From Durusdinium trenchii (Eukaryota; Sar; Dinophyceae; Suessiales; Symbiodiniaceae), in contig CAXAMN010021001.1 of assembly GCA_963970005.1 (NCBI GenBank), positions 1,064,800-1,128,799 on the forward strand: a stretch of DNA of 64,000 nt. Direction: 5' to 3'. The notes below the pieces were generated by a model that did not search any database, was not told the origin of the DNA, and saw only the letters and a program-made list of their open reading frames with translations. Shown in pieces: positions 43,471 to 55,200 of this stretch. Position 1 is the first letter of the stretch, and each line of letters starts with the position of its first letter. Position numbers and translations under genes: made by a program.

Positions 43471-45678
43471 TTCCTCGTGTTGTGATTCGGATGAAGACGT
43501 CTTCGTACGCTGAGTCATTGAGATGTCCTGAGGGGTGCGAATGTCCATGCGAAGCGCGACAAGCTTGCCATGAATAGCATGTCCATGCGAATGTTGCTAG
43601 CCAGAGTCACTCAGATTGTCATATGTGTTTCAATTTTTTTCTTAACCAACCTAGTATATCCTAGTATACCAATCAGACAGCCAGACAGAAGTCAGGAGTG
43701 TATATAGCTCCGCTGAACATTCCATCGGCCATCCACTGTGTCGCACCATGGGGCGAAGAAGCGCCATGGCAGAGCCAAGCTCAGCTGGAAGAGTCACAAG
43801 TCCAGGCCGGTTCCGCGTGCTATGGTCATTGTGCTTGTTACCTTTTTTGAGACCTGTAGAAATGGGTACCGAAAGGCGCAGCGAAAGTCCTGTCATGTTC
43901 TGACCCAGACAAATGGAACTGGAAGTGTGGCATTACGTTAGTTAACTATACCCCATCCAAATAGGAAAGAAGACCTTTTGTCAGCAACATCTTTGATGTG
44001 TTACAGTACATTGGGAGTGGCCCCTCCATGTATAGGTCACTCTTGGAGTCGATCGTCACTCGTCAGGCCGATCCTTCAGAGCCCGGCGACCCAGGGCGGC
44101 GTCACGAGCCCGGTTCGGCGCGGGCCATTGGACGTCGGTGCCTCTTTGGAAGAGGTGAAAGATGGCGGAAGGCTACCCCAAGAATTCATCCAAACAGTCT
44201 AACAGTTCCTGAAGAGATGGAAAGAGAGATCCAAAAAGCCTGCGTCTATTGAACATGGCCGGCCCTGACGGAGATCTAGATAGCCGCTGTTTCCTAGTGG
44301 ACGTGCTAAGAAATGCGAGGAAGCCATTTCCGGCCTGAGGAATTTGAGACTCTCTGGGAGTTCTTCATCCCGGAGCTCGAGAACATCCCAACATGTAACA
44401 ATGTATTAATGATGGGTGGCCAAGGCATCTTTCTCAGGGATGAGTTCGAGGTGAAGAAGAATCACCAGCATATGCCAAGGCATATCCAACATTTGGGGTG
44501 GCCGGCCCATTGACAGTAGAAGAAGACGCTCTTTTGCTTCAGACCTGGGAAATCAATTGCTTTAGGTTTCAGGAAGGAAGAGGTGTGCATCGACAGCAGA
44601 TTCACATTTGATAGTATATGATAGTATGTAAATGTGCAAATAGGCAGAAAAACATAGAAAAACACGTAATTCCTAGAATCCATTACAACAACTGTTCAGC
44701 CCTCTCAGAGGTTCTAGGCATTTCCAGGCGCCAAGTGTTATTTCAAGGGCTTTCCCTGGACCCTTTCCCGCTTTCAGATGTGCTGATGTTCACACCTTCG
44801 TATCGACCCTAGGGGCGTTCGCTGATCCTCCGCACCGCATGCCTGCTGGCGTGCCTCGGAAAACCTGGAGTTGTTTGTGGATCGGGTGATGCTCCGAAAC
44901 TGGGGAAAGTGTTTTAACTTTTTTCCCGAGCAAATCTAAGAAAAGCGAGATCAGTCTTCGGATGTCTTTGCTTCAAACTTGCAGGTGAAACAAGAACCAT
45001 CAGGACCCCCATGGCCAGGTACCACTGCTCAGACCAGGGCAGTCTTTTGGTGAAAGTACCGCGGACAGCATGGCCGAAGAAGCGGTTTCAGACATCCTCC
45101 TGGATTTGGTCCACCGGTCCGCACGTGGAACAACAAACGGGTGAGGGAATCAGGTGTCTCCAAATCACGGCAACTAAACCTGGCAAGGAAACCCAAGTTC
45201 TTCTATAGTACTGATCTCTATATATATAGGACCTCCCAACTTGGCCAATCGACTTGCCAAGATCTCGCCTGAGTACTCAGAATGAGCATCCAAGTGAGCA
45301 CCCCGCAGAGTCTCTGTGTGGGTGGCACAGAAGTGTCCCAAGAAAAGGACTTCAGCCGCATGATGATCGTTGATGAAATGCCACGGATTCGTTCTACCAG
45401 AAAGTGACAACGGCCCCCCATGGACCAAAGGGAGATACAAACCCTTGCCCTTGAGCCAATTTTCTTGGATTTCATGACCTTCAGTTACTCAGAGCAAAAA
45501 TTGGACTCCGATGCCGTCCTTTTGACTATATATAAAATATAAATGGGATTTGAACAAGTCTTCAGGAAATTGGGGAAATTGGGACATTGCGGAAGGTCGT
45601 GCACAAGGCACATGCGACACACGGCCGTCTCCAGGTCAATGCAATTGTTTCTGATCGATGATGCAGCATTTTTTGGGA

Positions 45679-45740
45679 GGTCCTATATTGTAGGACATGT
45701 GGAGACGGCATTAGACCTCAGGTCCTATATATTGTAAGAC
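45679..45740. repeat. Tandem pair, 41-bp period
   Basis: AGGTCCTATATTGTAGGAC at 45679-45697 recurs with a TA insertion and one change at 45720-45740. Each copy is itself a near-palindrome (GTCCTATA/TGTAGGAC). Confidence 0.7.
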
Positions 45741-47142
45741 ATCATTAGAACCTCAAAAAAAATAATCCCTTGATCCCATGTGGCCGCATCCTCCCCCCAG
45801 AAACCTCGCTGGAGAAACTCACCCACCATGTCCATCCACGTCCATCCCCGATGCATTCTCCTCCTTGGCTGCCCGGAAGCCACGTTGTCGGCGTCAGACC
45901 GTCAGAGGTTGCTGGTTGGCCTCCGGGTCTCCGCAGACTTCGTGCCGATGATGCCTTCGAAGGCAGGCGCCGAATTCGTCGGTTTCGGTCAAGAAAAGGG
46001 CGAAAAGGCAATCCGTCAACGGCTGGACCTGGTTGGGAGATTCTGACAAGGCGAGGGTTTAGTTGCGGTTTGATGCGGTTTTGGCCGGAAAAAGCTCCAA
46101 GGGCGCCAATCCTGAGAGGGTCTGAACAGGAGCAAGGTCCAGTCAGTTGCCCATAGCGGATGGCCAGGCTCATGGTGGAAAGCTTCTTTGGAATTTGCTT
46201 TTTAGTTCACAGGATGCCTCAAGTGCACATTTTTTGGATGGGGTGGGACTGACATTTAGCAGAGAGGCGGCCTCGGTGCATTCGCAAATGCGAGTCTGCG
46301 AGTGGTTTTCCTATGATGGTGGAGTCTGATCACCCGATCACCCCGAGATTGGTAAACTTTAGAGTCAAATCGTATGACTTTGGACACCTCGCTCGATCCG
46401 TTGATTTGCCTCCATGTTTCAGGTCGCACGGCGGGCGAAGGAAAGCGCGGACCAAGTGGAAAGCGCTGAGCCAGGAGCACGGGCCTTGTCACCTGCGGAA
46501 GCAAGCTAACCAACCAGCGGAGGCGACGTTGGTTCTTGTGAGGTCAAAACTGGAGGCCTCCCCTACTAGGACCCCGTATAAAAGATATAAGTTGATATAT
46601 ATAAAGGTCGTACAGGGTGTCGACTCAAAGCCTGGAAGATGGGTTGAAAAGGGGTGTCCATGAACTACCCCCGACAGTGGGTCATGGGGATATAGAGTCC
46701 GAAGTGACTGACATGCGAACGGGAAATCAATCGAAACAGTACGTTCTGCATCGGATTGCGGGGAGTATTTCAAGAGTTCTTCCCCCCAGCTCTCCTCGAG
46801 AGTTGCTACCTTCGGCTTAGGAATTAGGCAGAATTCCTTATACTTGCACCCTCCAAAGATCTCCAGAAGTACCATTAGAAAAGAAGGGACATGACCCCAT
46901 AATAACAGCTCCTTCCACCCATTTTCCGAGACACGAACTAGTTGATTTCCACGTACCGAGAGCGCGTCGTTCATGCAACTCGCCCGAGATCGCTTTGTGG
47001 CCCTGCTGGCAAGATCTAACTAGGGCTCCAACTACCTCCTGAGAAGATGGTTGGGGTGGGTTTGGGGCACCTTCTGAGGATATACCCTAGGGATCCAAGT
47101 ACCTTCTCAGCAGGTGATTGGAGACACCGCTATGTAGGTGCC

Positions 47143-47172
47143 AGGAGGGTCCAGTCGTACCTTCTGAGAAGG
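47143..47172 (+). repeat. 30-nt dispersed repeat, copy B
   Basis: Partner of 36344-36373 with one difference (C for T in the palindrome arm). It is the last of four related palindromic motifs in 140 bp. Confidence 0.8.
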
Positions 47173-50100
47173 CACTTGGATCCGTAGGGATGGTTGGAGC
47201 TCTTCTGTTTTATCACTGCGGTCTTGCTGTCACAGGGTGCATTCCCATTTCCCACGTACCAGGACCATATCCGAGTGTCCAATGGACTACCATGGACTAC
47301 CCTACTATCCAACACCACTGACGGGATCTCCATTGAATTGGGCACCCGTTGGATAGTCCAGGTATGTTTTAATTCTGTTGACTGCTCACTGAATATCCTA
47401 CAACGTTACAACAGCTCAACCTTTTGATCGTGGTCGGCTGGAAGGCTAAGAAGCAGGTCACTCTCTCGACGAGCTACTTACGAACCCGTCGCGACCCAAC
47501 CACCCTGGGTTCCCACTTGGAATAGTCCAAGAAAGCACACTGGTGCCGTGACATGCAATTTTTGGGGGATCATCATCCTTCGGCCATGCCATGAGTGTGT
47601 CAGAAGCTTTTTTGGGGCGCGACCTCCTTCGGCCATGCTCCCACTCAAAACTGACGCCACTCCTGAGGCCTGGGAGGCCATGTCCCAAAGTGCCGCCGCC
47701 GGGGGTCTGAGCGCAGAACATGACCCCGGGATCTCAGAGGGGGGAGCAGTCGTTTCGGTGAGTTTCAACGTGTGTCCAACAAGTCGGTTTTTTCTTGTGT
47801 GCGCTTGGTGTCCCCAGCGGAAATCAAATAGGAAAGAACAGAACCAAGGGTTCGGATGGTTTCGGGTGGTAGAGACTAGCAGATTCAGGAAATTAAGTCA
47901 TGCTACCTCATGTTGTTGTGCTTTTGCATGTTTGTACTAACCGAGGGTTGCAGCAAGAAGTTGGGGCATTCTGCTGAGACACAACATGACACAACCATGT
48001 GCAAACTCTGTCCACCTGTGTTCATTCATTGCAGATGTGTGCTTCATGTGGACGGAGGATACATTTCCCACTCCTCAAAATAAGATCTAGGAACTTGAGA
48101 CCCTGGACCTCTGTCTTCTCAGGGCAATGCTTCGTCCTGGGGAGCTTGCCTACCGTCGTCTCCTGAAGCCCTGCATCTTTAGTCGAAGAAACGCGGTTTT
48201 CCAGTTCACATATAAGGGAATCTTGAGAATATAGTCTGGGTGTGTATTAGAGACCCCTGGAATATGAAAACATCAGGCAAAGTCGGTCCCCCGGACCAAA
48301 AAGGACAACACCAACACTCCGTTCAGATGCTATATTCTTCGACCCTCTGAGTTTATTCAGTCACTGGGCGAATCTGGGAGAGTCAAGGACATTTTCTTGT
48401 CAAAGGGGCACGGGTTGCCTGAATAATATATTTCAATATGTGGCATGAGGTCGCATGAGGTCATGGAGTGCATTTACAGAGGAGGATCCATTGTACTTGA
48501 TCCATTCGATCCAATCACCCGGTCATGAGCGAATCACGGGCGCCGGGACCGATCCACTCCGCTCGGTGAAAGGAGCTTGTTGGAGATACCTCAGAGTTCT
48601 TCGTGGACACCCTCAAAGCAGCCTTCGACGGGTGCCACCAGCGGGAACTGGTGGACGTTGGTTTCATGACGTGATTTGCGGTGCAGTGCAGCCACTGGGT
48701 TCCGTTGGGGTTCCATTGGTGTTTAAAAGGTTGGGTTTTGCATCAACTCTGTGTGTTTGTGTGTTGAAGCCCAAAGGGTCTGTGGCCAACCCTAGATGGC
48801 AACCTGTGTCAAGAAACTTTGCCTGGCTTTTCGTTTGCTGTTCATTGCTTCCCTGTGATTTATCATGTGTTTCTTGCTTTTCCTGCTTCTTTTGCGCTTG
48901 TTTTGCTCTTCCTGGCTTTTCTCCTCCTTGTCTTTTCTTTCCCACTTCTTGTCCTTTTGTTGCGTATAGTATTGTTTTCCTGTTCTACTGTATATATTGT
49001 ATATATTTGCTTTTGCTTTCTATGGCCTTTGTTGCCGTCAAATTTATCAGTTGCTTTCCAAGCCTTGCGTTAGTCTTGCTTTATTCTTGCTTTTCTGGCT
49101 TTCCATCCTTTTCCTACTCTTGTTGTTTGTTTTCTGCTCCACTGGTTGTTGTGTTTGGTTTCAGCTTAAGAGACAACCCAAGTGCATCACATGAACAAAA
49201 CTCTATCATTGTGTACTCCTTTCTCGATTATGATGCACTTGTCTCATGTTTGTTCGGCCTGCGGCCTGAGCTTTCGTTTTTGTTTTTGCCTTGTGGAAGT
49301 ATTTGACAGGCAGGTCCTAATTATGGCCCAATCCCCCATTGTACAACTAGGTGAGTTATCACGGGAATTCTTGCAAGAGGAGTCTTGCACCATTCACGTA
49401 TGAAAAAACACACTCACATATAGTATGTATGTCGCATGTTGTATTAATTTCGATGCACCGGTCACCCCGCTTCGAGGGCAGAGGAAGAGTTGGTCACTGA
49501 GAATGAGCGACTCGGCGCCATGCTGCCTGTGGGGGATGGGCCGTGCCTCAGGGGCACGGTGACAGGGTGGAGACAGGGTGGAGAAAACGCGAAAACCGGT
49601 GTGACACTGATGAAACACGTGATCAGTGGTGATGATGGGATGTGAGGGATTGGACAACTGACCAGTCGCTCTGATGGCTAATTCTATGAGCATTTTGCAT
49701 GTCAACTCGAAGCATTTGAGCTGTTTGTTTTGTTTTGGGTCTTAGCTGTTGATGGAAGAACTGGTTTACACAGCGGAACCACGAGGGAATCTGTGTGATT
49801 AATTTCAGAGCTTGGGTTACTTTCGACTATCTTTTGAATAAGATAGGAAGCAAAAGGAAGAAGCTCAACCAACCGGCTGTTTCCTTCAGCTCTTCCTCAA
49901 GGGTTCCCACGGTTCCTTCACCGTTCGCCATTGTTCAGCTCACCCAATCACCGGCCCTGTGGCCCTACGGGGCGCCGGAGCCACTCAGTCACTCAGGTCC
50001 ACAGCCGTTTCGCTCTTGGAAGACTTGCCCGGAGAGACCTTGGCCACACTGCAGGAGGCGTCTGACATGGACCCGAAACGCCGAATCGACGATCTACGAG

Positions 50101-50695
50101 ACCCCGGAATCGAGTCGATTCCACTTGAACAATCTTGAACATGTTTTGCACAACCGTTTCTATCTATTTGGGACCTCCACATTATATACTGTATACCTAT
50201 AGCATAGACCCACTGATCCACTGACTGGCATGCGAGGTAGGTGACTGGAGGGTCCTACCCTTTCAAGGGTAGGATCCACTATGATCCACTTGTGGGACAC
50301 ATCACTGACGCTTTGGGTGAAGATGTCCGGAGTTTTCCAGAAGAAAACGTGGCTGTTTGGAGTTCTTCAGTTCACGGAAGAGACTGGAGTTCTTCAGAAC
50401 GTTCGCACTTGCCTCCCCGCTTTTGACGTGCCTCCGTTCCACCTGTCGTACGTCCTGACGTACGTCCTGAACAGCAGGGCACAGAGTGAAGTGGGTCGCC
50501 GACACACGATGTTCGTCGCCGATGTCGACCGGTTCAGCATTGGTCCTGGTATCGGTTCAGGCAAATGGTGGCAGAGACTCGGTGTTTGGATGACAACGCC
50601 TTTGTACTTGTTAAGACTGACAGACTATTGAAGTGTTTCTATATGTTCCCTATGCTATTGAATAGTATTGTAAGATGTTTGCTCGGGTTTTGATT

Positions 50696-50700
50696 GTTTC
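50696..50700. other. Target site duplication GTTTC (left)
   Basis: GTTTC directly abuts the left LTR and is repeated at 59511-59515 directly after the right LTR. A 5-bp duplication is typical of Ty1/copia integrases. Confidence 0.9.
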
Positions 50701-50878
50701 TAGGGAAGGTTGGGTGTGTCGTGTGGTGCTGCACGGATCCTTTTCTCCGCGCAACCTTGAGCCAAACGATGTTTATCGAATGGCGAGTTTCACCTGAGTG
50801 GTTTCAAGTACACTTCTCGTTTTGTGCACCTGACTGCAAACAAAGTTTGGAGGTTGGTGGTCCATTTCAACTGCCACA
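50701..50878 (-). repeat. 3' LTR (178 bp)
   Basis: On the minus strand it begins TGTGGCAGTTG and ends CCTTCCCTA. It is identical to the other LTR at 59333-59510. It contains TTTGGCTCAAG (minus strand, 50756-50766), the exact last 11 bases of the dinoflagellate spliced leader. Confidence 0.95.
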
Positions 50879-50890
50879 CTCCCCCTGACC
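50879..50890 (-). promoter_or_regulatory. Polypurine tract
   Basis: On the minus strand GGTCAGGGGGAG immediately precedes the TG start of the 3' LTR. Such tracts resist RNase H and prime plus-strand DNA synthesis. Confidence 0.8.
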
Positions 50891-50953
50891 ATCGTATGGT
50901 CAAACTTCAGGGAAAAAAGGAAGTGATCCTTCGACCACATTTCAAGTGGTTTT

Positions 50954-52240
50954 TCAACCACAAACTTCATAACTGCCGTCAGAATCCGAATCAGGATCCC
51001 TCAAATGGTCACTTTGACCCGGCACACCACGCGGCCTCACTGGGAGTTGGCTCACAATGCCCATCCATTGCGGAACCTCATCCAAGTGTTCGTGTAGAGG
51101 AGGAAGTCCAGGAGGTAGTGTCGTTTCGTGCCCCTGAACTGAGCTGGTTGAGCTCACATCTAAATTCCTCCTCCAATCTTCCCTTTCACTTTCACTTTCT
51201 GTGGCGCTCGACGCCGGCCCAGATCGCAGGTTCTCCCCGCGAGAGAGGTAGCCGCCAAGTCGCCCCATGTAGCCAAGGGTCACGCCAGCATCAATGGCGT
51301 CTGAGCCCCGAGCCGCTGCCGTAGATCCAGTCGCACTGGACCTTGTGCTGGGAGAGGTCTGTGAAGGTGCAGAGGACGATGACGATGAAGTCCTCCTCAC
51401 CGAATGCACTTCAGTTCTCACCCAGGTCACATTGGCCGTCGGAAATTCCACCTGTTCAGACGATGGAGTGCCAGTGGAGTTCTCTGCCACGGAATCCAAA
51501 GTCGCCCTTCGTTGGGGTGGTTCCAGCGTGTCATCAACCGGAGGTGGACCTGAGCTGCTCGACTGTGGATCGGTGGAAGTTGTTGTTTGTCCCAAGCTGT
51601 TGTCTGGGGACGGAATCTCCCGGAAAAAGGTGTATCCCACCCATTGATCCTGGTCAGGCAAGACAGGGCCAATGCCACTCCTCCAGTCGTCGTAGAAGAT
51701 GGTTTTCTCTCCATGGTGCCAAACAACAGTCACCCTTTGGTGTCGGATGGATGCACTGTTGAAGGGCGTCATCCTGTGTAGTGGGTGGAAAGGTCGTTTT
51801 CGAGGCTTCACATGATGCCTCACCCACCATCCATAGCGCAATCGCCCCCAGCGGTCGCGGCCTTGCGGAGGGAGCTGGAATGGGAACCACTCCCAAATCC
51901 GCTCTTCCGGCTGCTCCGGCCCAGCACGAGCCCCAAGCGCAGCCAGCCGCACGCCATGATCGCACGCACGAGACGCGGCCGAGGTATAGCCATTTAGGCT
52001 AGGTCCCAACCCCCCCAGTCCCTCCCGTGCGGTGGGTTCATTTTCCCTCACCGATCTTGACTTTCTTGTTTCGACCGATTCGCTTCCCATGGGTGCCCCC
52101 GCCCGCGAATCGACCGTCAGGTGCCCATTGGTCTTTGTGGGGTCTTTTGTGTCTTTTTCCACCAAATTGCAAGTGCAGCTACCAAAGCTGAGATGGTGAC
52201 ACATCTCGCCACCTTGTGACTTTCCTGCGAAGGGTTCCAT
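50954..52240 (-). CDS. ORF3 of the copia-like element, unknown product
   Basis: 428 residues from an ATG at 52240, overlapping the Pol end by 124 bases in the -1 frame. It lies between RNase H and the 3' LTR, where some copia relatives carry envelope-like or accessory ORFs. I see no signal peptide or membrane span. A central block (RVTVVWHHGEKTIFYDDW, then QDQWVGYTFFREIP) looks folded and rich in aromatics. The rest is Ser/Pro/Thr-rich and probably disordered, with a Ser-Asp acidic end. No family recognised. The frame is uninterrupted over 1.3 kb with protein-like composition, which argues that it is translated. It could come from a downstream start, a second frameshift, or a trans-spliced subgenomic mRNA. 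Confidence 0.6.
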   Translation of the reverse strand: MEPFAGKSQGGEMCHHLSFGSCTCNLVEKDTKDPTKTNGHLTVDSRAGAPMGSESVETRKSRSVRENEPTAREGLGGLGPSLNGYTSAASRACDHGVRLAALGARAGPEQPEERIWEWFPFQLPPQGRDRWGRLRYGWWVRHHVKPRKRPFHPLHRMTPFNSASIRHQRVTVVWHHGEKTIFYDDWRSGIGPVLPDQDQWVGYTFFREIPSPDNSLGQTTTSTDPQSSSSGPPPVDDTLEPPQRRATLDSVAENSTGTPSSEQVEFPTANVTWVRTEVHSVRRTSSSSSSAPSQTSPSTRSSATGSTAAARGSDAIDAGVTLGYMGRLGGYLSRGENLRSGPASSATESESEREDWRRNLDVSSTSSVQGHETTLPPGLPPLHEHLDEVPQWMGIVSQLPVRPRGVPGQSDHLRDPDSDSDGSYEVCG

Positions 52241-55200
52241 GCCGCCATGCCAATGATGCCGCCCAGAATAGCCATCAAGCTTGACTTGGACAGCGATGCA
52301 CCTGGATCTCGGTCAACATCCTTGGACAACACACGAGCTCCAATGAAGGTGTAAAAGTTCTGCCACAGCGTCGGGTTGACGATTGGTTTGGTGAGCAGGT
52401 CTGAGGCAAGTTCGGCACCTGGAACATGTTGGGTTTTCCAGCAGCTCTGCTGAATGCGTTCCTTCACAACGAACGCCCTCAAACGAAGGTGTCTTGTTCT
52501 CCAGGGTCCATCCGGGGCGACCAAAATCTTCAAGCCAGTTTGAGAGTCACCGCAAAGGACCTGTTGGCCTTGGAGATGAAGACGATTGTCCTCCAGCACA
52601 TTGACTACTGAGGCGACTGACTCTCCGATGACAACTCCATCAACGTAGCCCATCAGCTCGGCCTCAGCGCTTGAAAGAGTTGCAAATGGTTGTTGTTTGC
52701 TCTCCCACTGCACTGGAGAGCCATTGTAGGTCACCAAAAGACCTTGCTGTCCTCGTCCTCCTTGGGGTCCATGAGAAGCATCTGAATACACTTTCAGGCA
52801 GGGCTTTTTGGCAGCATCACAATCATCAAGGGACGACTCAACCACCTGCTTGGTGTAGCGAAGCTCATAGTCCACTGTATGCTGCAAGTAGCCCAACATG
52901 TGAGCACCCCACTCCAGAACCTTGGTCGGTGCCTTCGTCACCAAACGTCCCATGATGGAGACACCGTAGCAAAGATCTGGTCTTGTGCGGCCACTCAACC
53001 AAAGAAGTTCTCCGACCAAAGCTTGAGCTCGTCGGACTTGAGAGATTTGCACATCAGCTTCAACTTCATCTTGAACTCCCAAAGGAAGAGGCGTTTGACG
53101 TGGTTTGATTCCTTCATGGCGAGATAAAAGATCTCGAGTGTATGAGGCCTGGTTGAGGATCACCGCATCGTCGCTGCAGCTGATCTCAAAGCCACAAAAC
53201 TTGATGGCCTTTTCTGCCGTTGCCCACTCTGGTTCCGAACACCGCCAATGAGCCCTAATCCCATCGATCACCGACTTTGCCAAGGGACCTGGTGCAGCAA
53301 CAAGCATGTCATCAACGTACACAGCGAGGAAGCCTTCAGAGTTGTCCTCCTGCGGAAGAGCACCAGGGTCGGTTTTGATCAGCTTCCAAAGGTTTGGCTC
53401 CGGTGTGGACACCAGTTGGTAGTCATGACCTCCTGCCGAGAAGCGCAGTTGAGGTAGTTCACGGTCACGGTACTGCGACCAATTTGCTGGAGCATCGTTC
53501 AGCCCGTAGACGGCATGCGAGATCTCCCAAAGTTCCGCAGCGTCGCAAATTCCAGCTTCAATTAACACCTTTGGTGGACGAGCGACTAGCAGACGTTCTT
53601 GTTCGTCAGGTCGTGGTGCAAGAAGGAAGGCTGTTTTGACGTCCACCGTGCCGACTGACCACGAGTTTTCAGCCGCACATTTCATCAAGCAGCGCAACGT
53701 AGTTCCATCTGCTCCACCTGCATAGAGCGAGAACGGGTTTGAGTCCTTGGGCTGTGTCTCACCTGCAGAGTTGTTGCTCTCTTCATTGACCTTGGTGAGA
53801 TGGTTTCCACAAATGACCACCCGAGCTCGAAGACGTCCATGAGGACTTTTGACTGTAGGAACAAGCATCGCTGGAGCCAGCTCCATAGTGGGAAATCTTG
53901 GATCCAGGCGCAACTTTTCCTCTGTAGTAGGCTTGATTGCCTGAGTTGAGGACACCAGCTGTCCATATTCATCACGCAGAGGAGGTTTCCATTTTTCCAA
54001 TTCCCTGCGAACTTGCTGTAGTGAGACCGTATAGGTCTGAAGCACTGTTGCTGGAGCATCTGGGGTTCCCATTGATGGAGCCAATGCCGACAGCTTGAAG
54101 TTCTCGATTGCAGAGTGCTGAAACGACAGTTGATCTTCAGCACCCTTGAGGAGTAGTTCAACTTCATGAAGCCAGCTGCCATGGACACTGCCGGAGTTCT
54201 CACCAACTGCAACTTCACGAAGGCCTTGACACCAAAGCTGTTTGAGCGCCCAGTGTCGTTGTTGTTCAAGCTCATGCCACTTTTCCACCTGCTGCCAATC
54301 ACACAGCAGTGGATCTTCGACCTCCCCCTGAAGGTCACGGTGCAAAAGTTCATCACCAGGTTCAACTTTATCATGTAGTTTGTGGCCACCATTCACCTCC
54401 TCCAACTCCCCCTGTGGCTCAAGCCTGACAGAAAGCGACTTGCCAACATCCAACGATGAAGACCAGTCCAAAGAATCCAAAGAGTCCTCCCCCCCAGCTC
54501 TGCAAGTTGCTAGAGCTGGAACCGACTCCTCATAGAGCGCTCCCACGCGGCCAGCCAAGGGATGGTCAGGTAGTGGAGGTGGGTGTTTTCCAGCGATGCG
54601 ATGCTTCACGGCAGGCACCTCTTGGAGTTCCATGATCGCCTGATCGGCTACCGGCGATGGTTCAAGTGCAGTGCGCACGTGCAACAATTGGCCCTTCTTG
54701 TCCCGGACAATCCAGCCATGCGACATGTATGGGAAGGGACCAAGGAGTTGCATAGTTCGGTATGGCGTAGAGAGCTGACCTGCACGATGCCATCGTTTGG
54801 ATTTGACCAAAACTGATGCTCCGAAGCGAAGCATAGGAGGACTTTCCAGCCCAAGTCGTTCAAGTTGTAGTCGAACACGTTGTTCGGCAGCATGGCGAAG
54901 GGCAACTGGCCAGAAGGAGTGAGGTAGTCCAGCATCATGAAGGAACAACCTGGTGCGGCGCTTGAGTTGGTTCACTTCTCCTTCGACACGGCCATTGGCC
55001 TTGGAATCATCGCCAGCCGTCATAGTCAAGCGAATCTGTCGCTGTTCACACCACTTCTGAATTGGTGCTGAAGCAAATGATCGTTCACGATCTGTGTGCA
55101 ATCTGTAGACCTGGATGCCCAGCATGCGGTACTTGGCGTGCAAGCGGGACAAAGCACGGACCAGTGACTCCACCGTGCGATCAGGAATCACTTCAGCCAG

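Larger units (their letters stand above)
41287..50695. other. Gene-poor DNA up to the copia-like insertion
   Basis: No gene that I can name. Frames are open in GC-rich patches at about 42160-42400, 45780-46040 and 47600-47740, without known motifs. A T-rich, pyrimidine-biased stretch at 48820-49150 is open but low in complexity. A cluster of four imperfect ACCTTCTGAGAAGGT-like palindromes lies at 47034-47173. Confidence 0.4.

Noticed and set aside
45450..45468. CTTGAGCCAA, complement of the leader end
   Set aside because: Only ten bases match, then similarity stops.
48455..49306. 283-codon plus-strand frame with long hydrophobic stretch
   Set aside because: The hydrophobic part comes from a T-rich, pyrimidine-biased DNA strand; Phe/Leu/Cys/Ser repeats without membrane-protein pattern. 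Not supported as a gene.
53685..54392. 235-codon minus-strand frame inside copia-like Pol
   Set aside because: It lies in another frame of the linker and RT region of the intact Pol ORF and has no recognisable motif.
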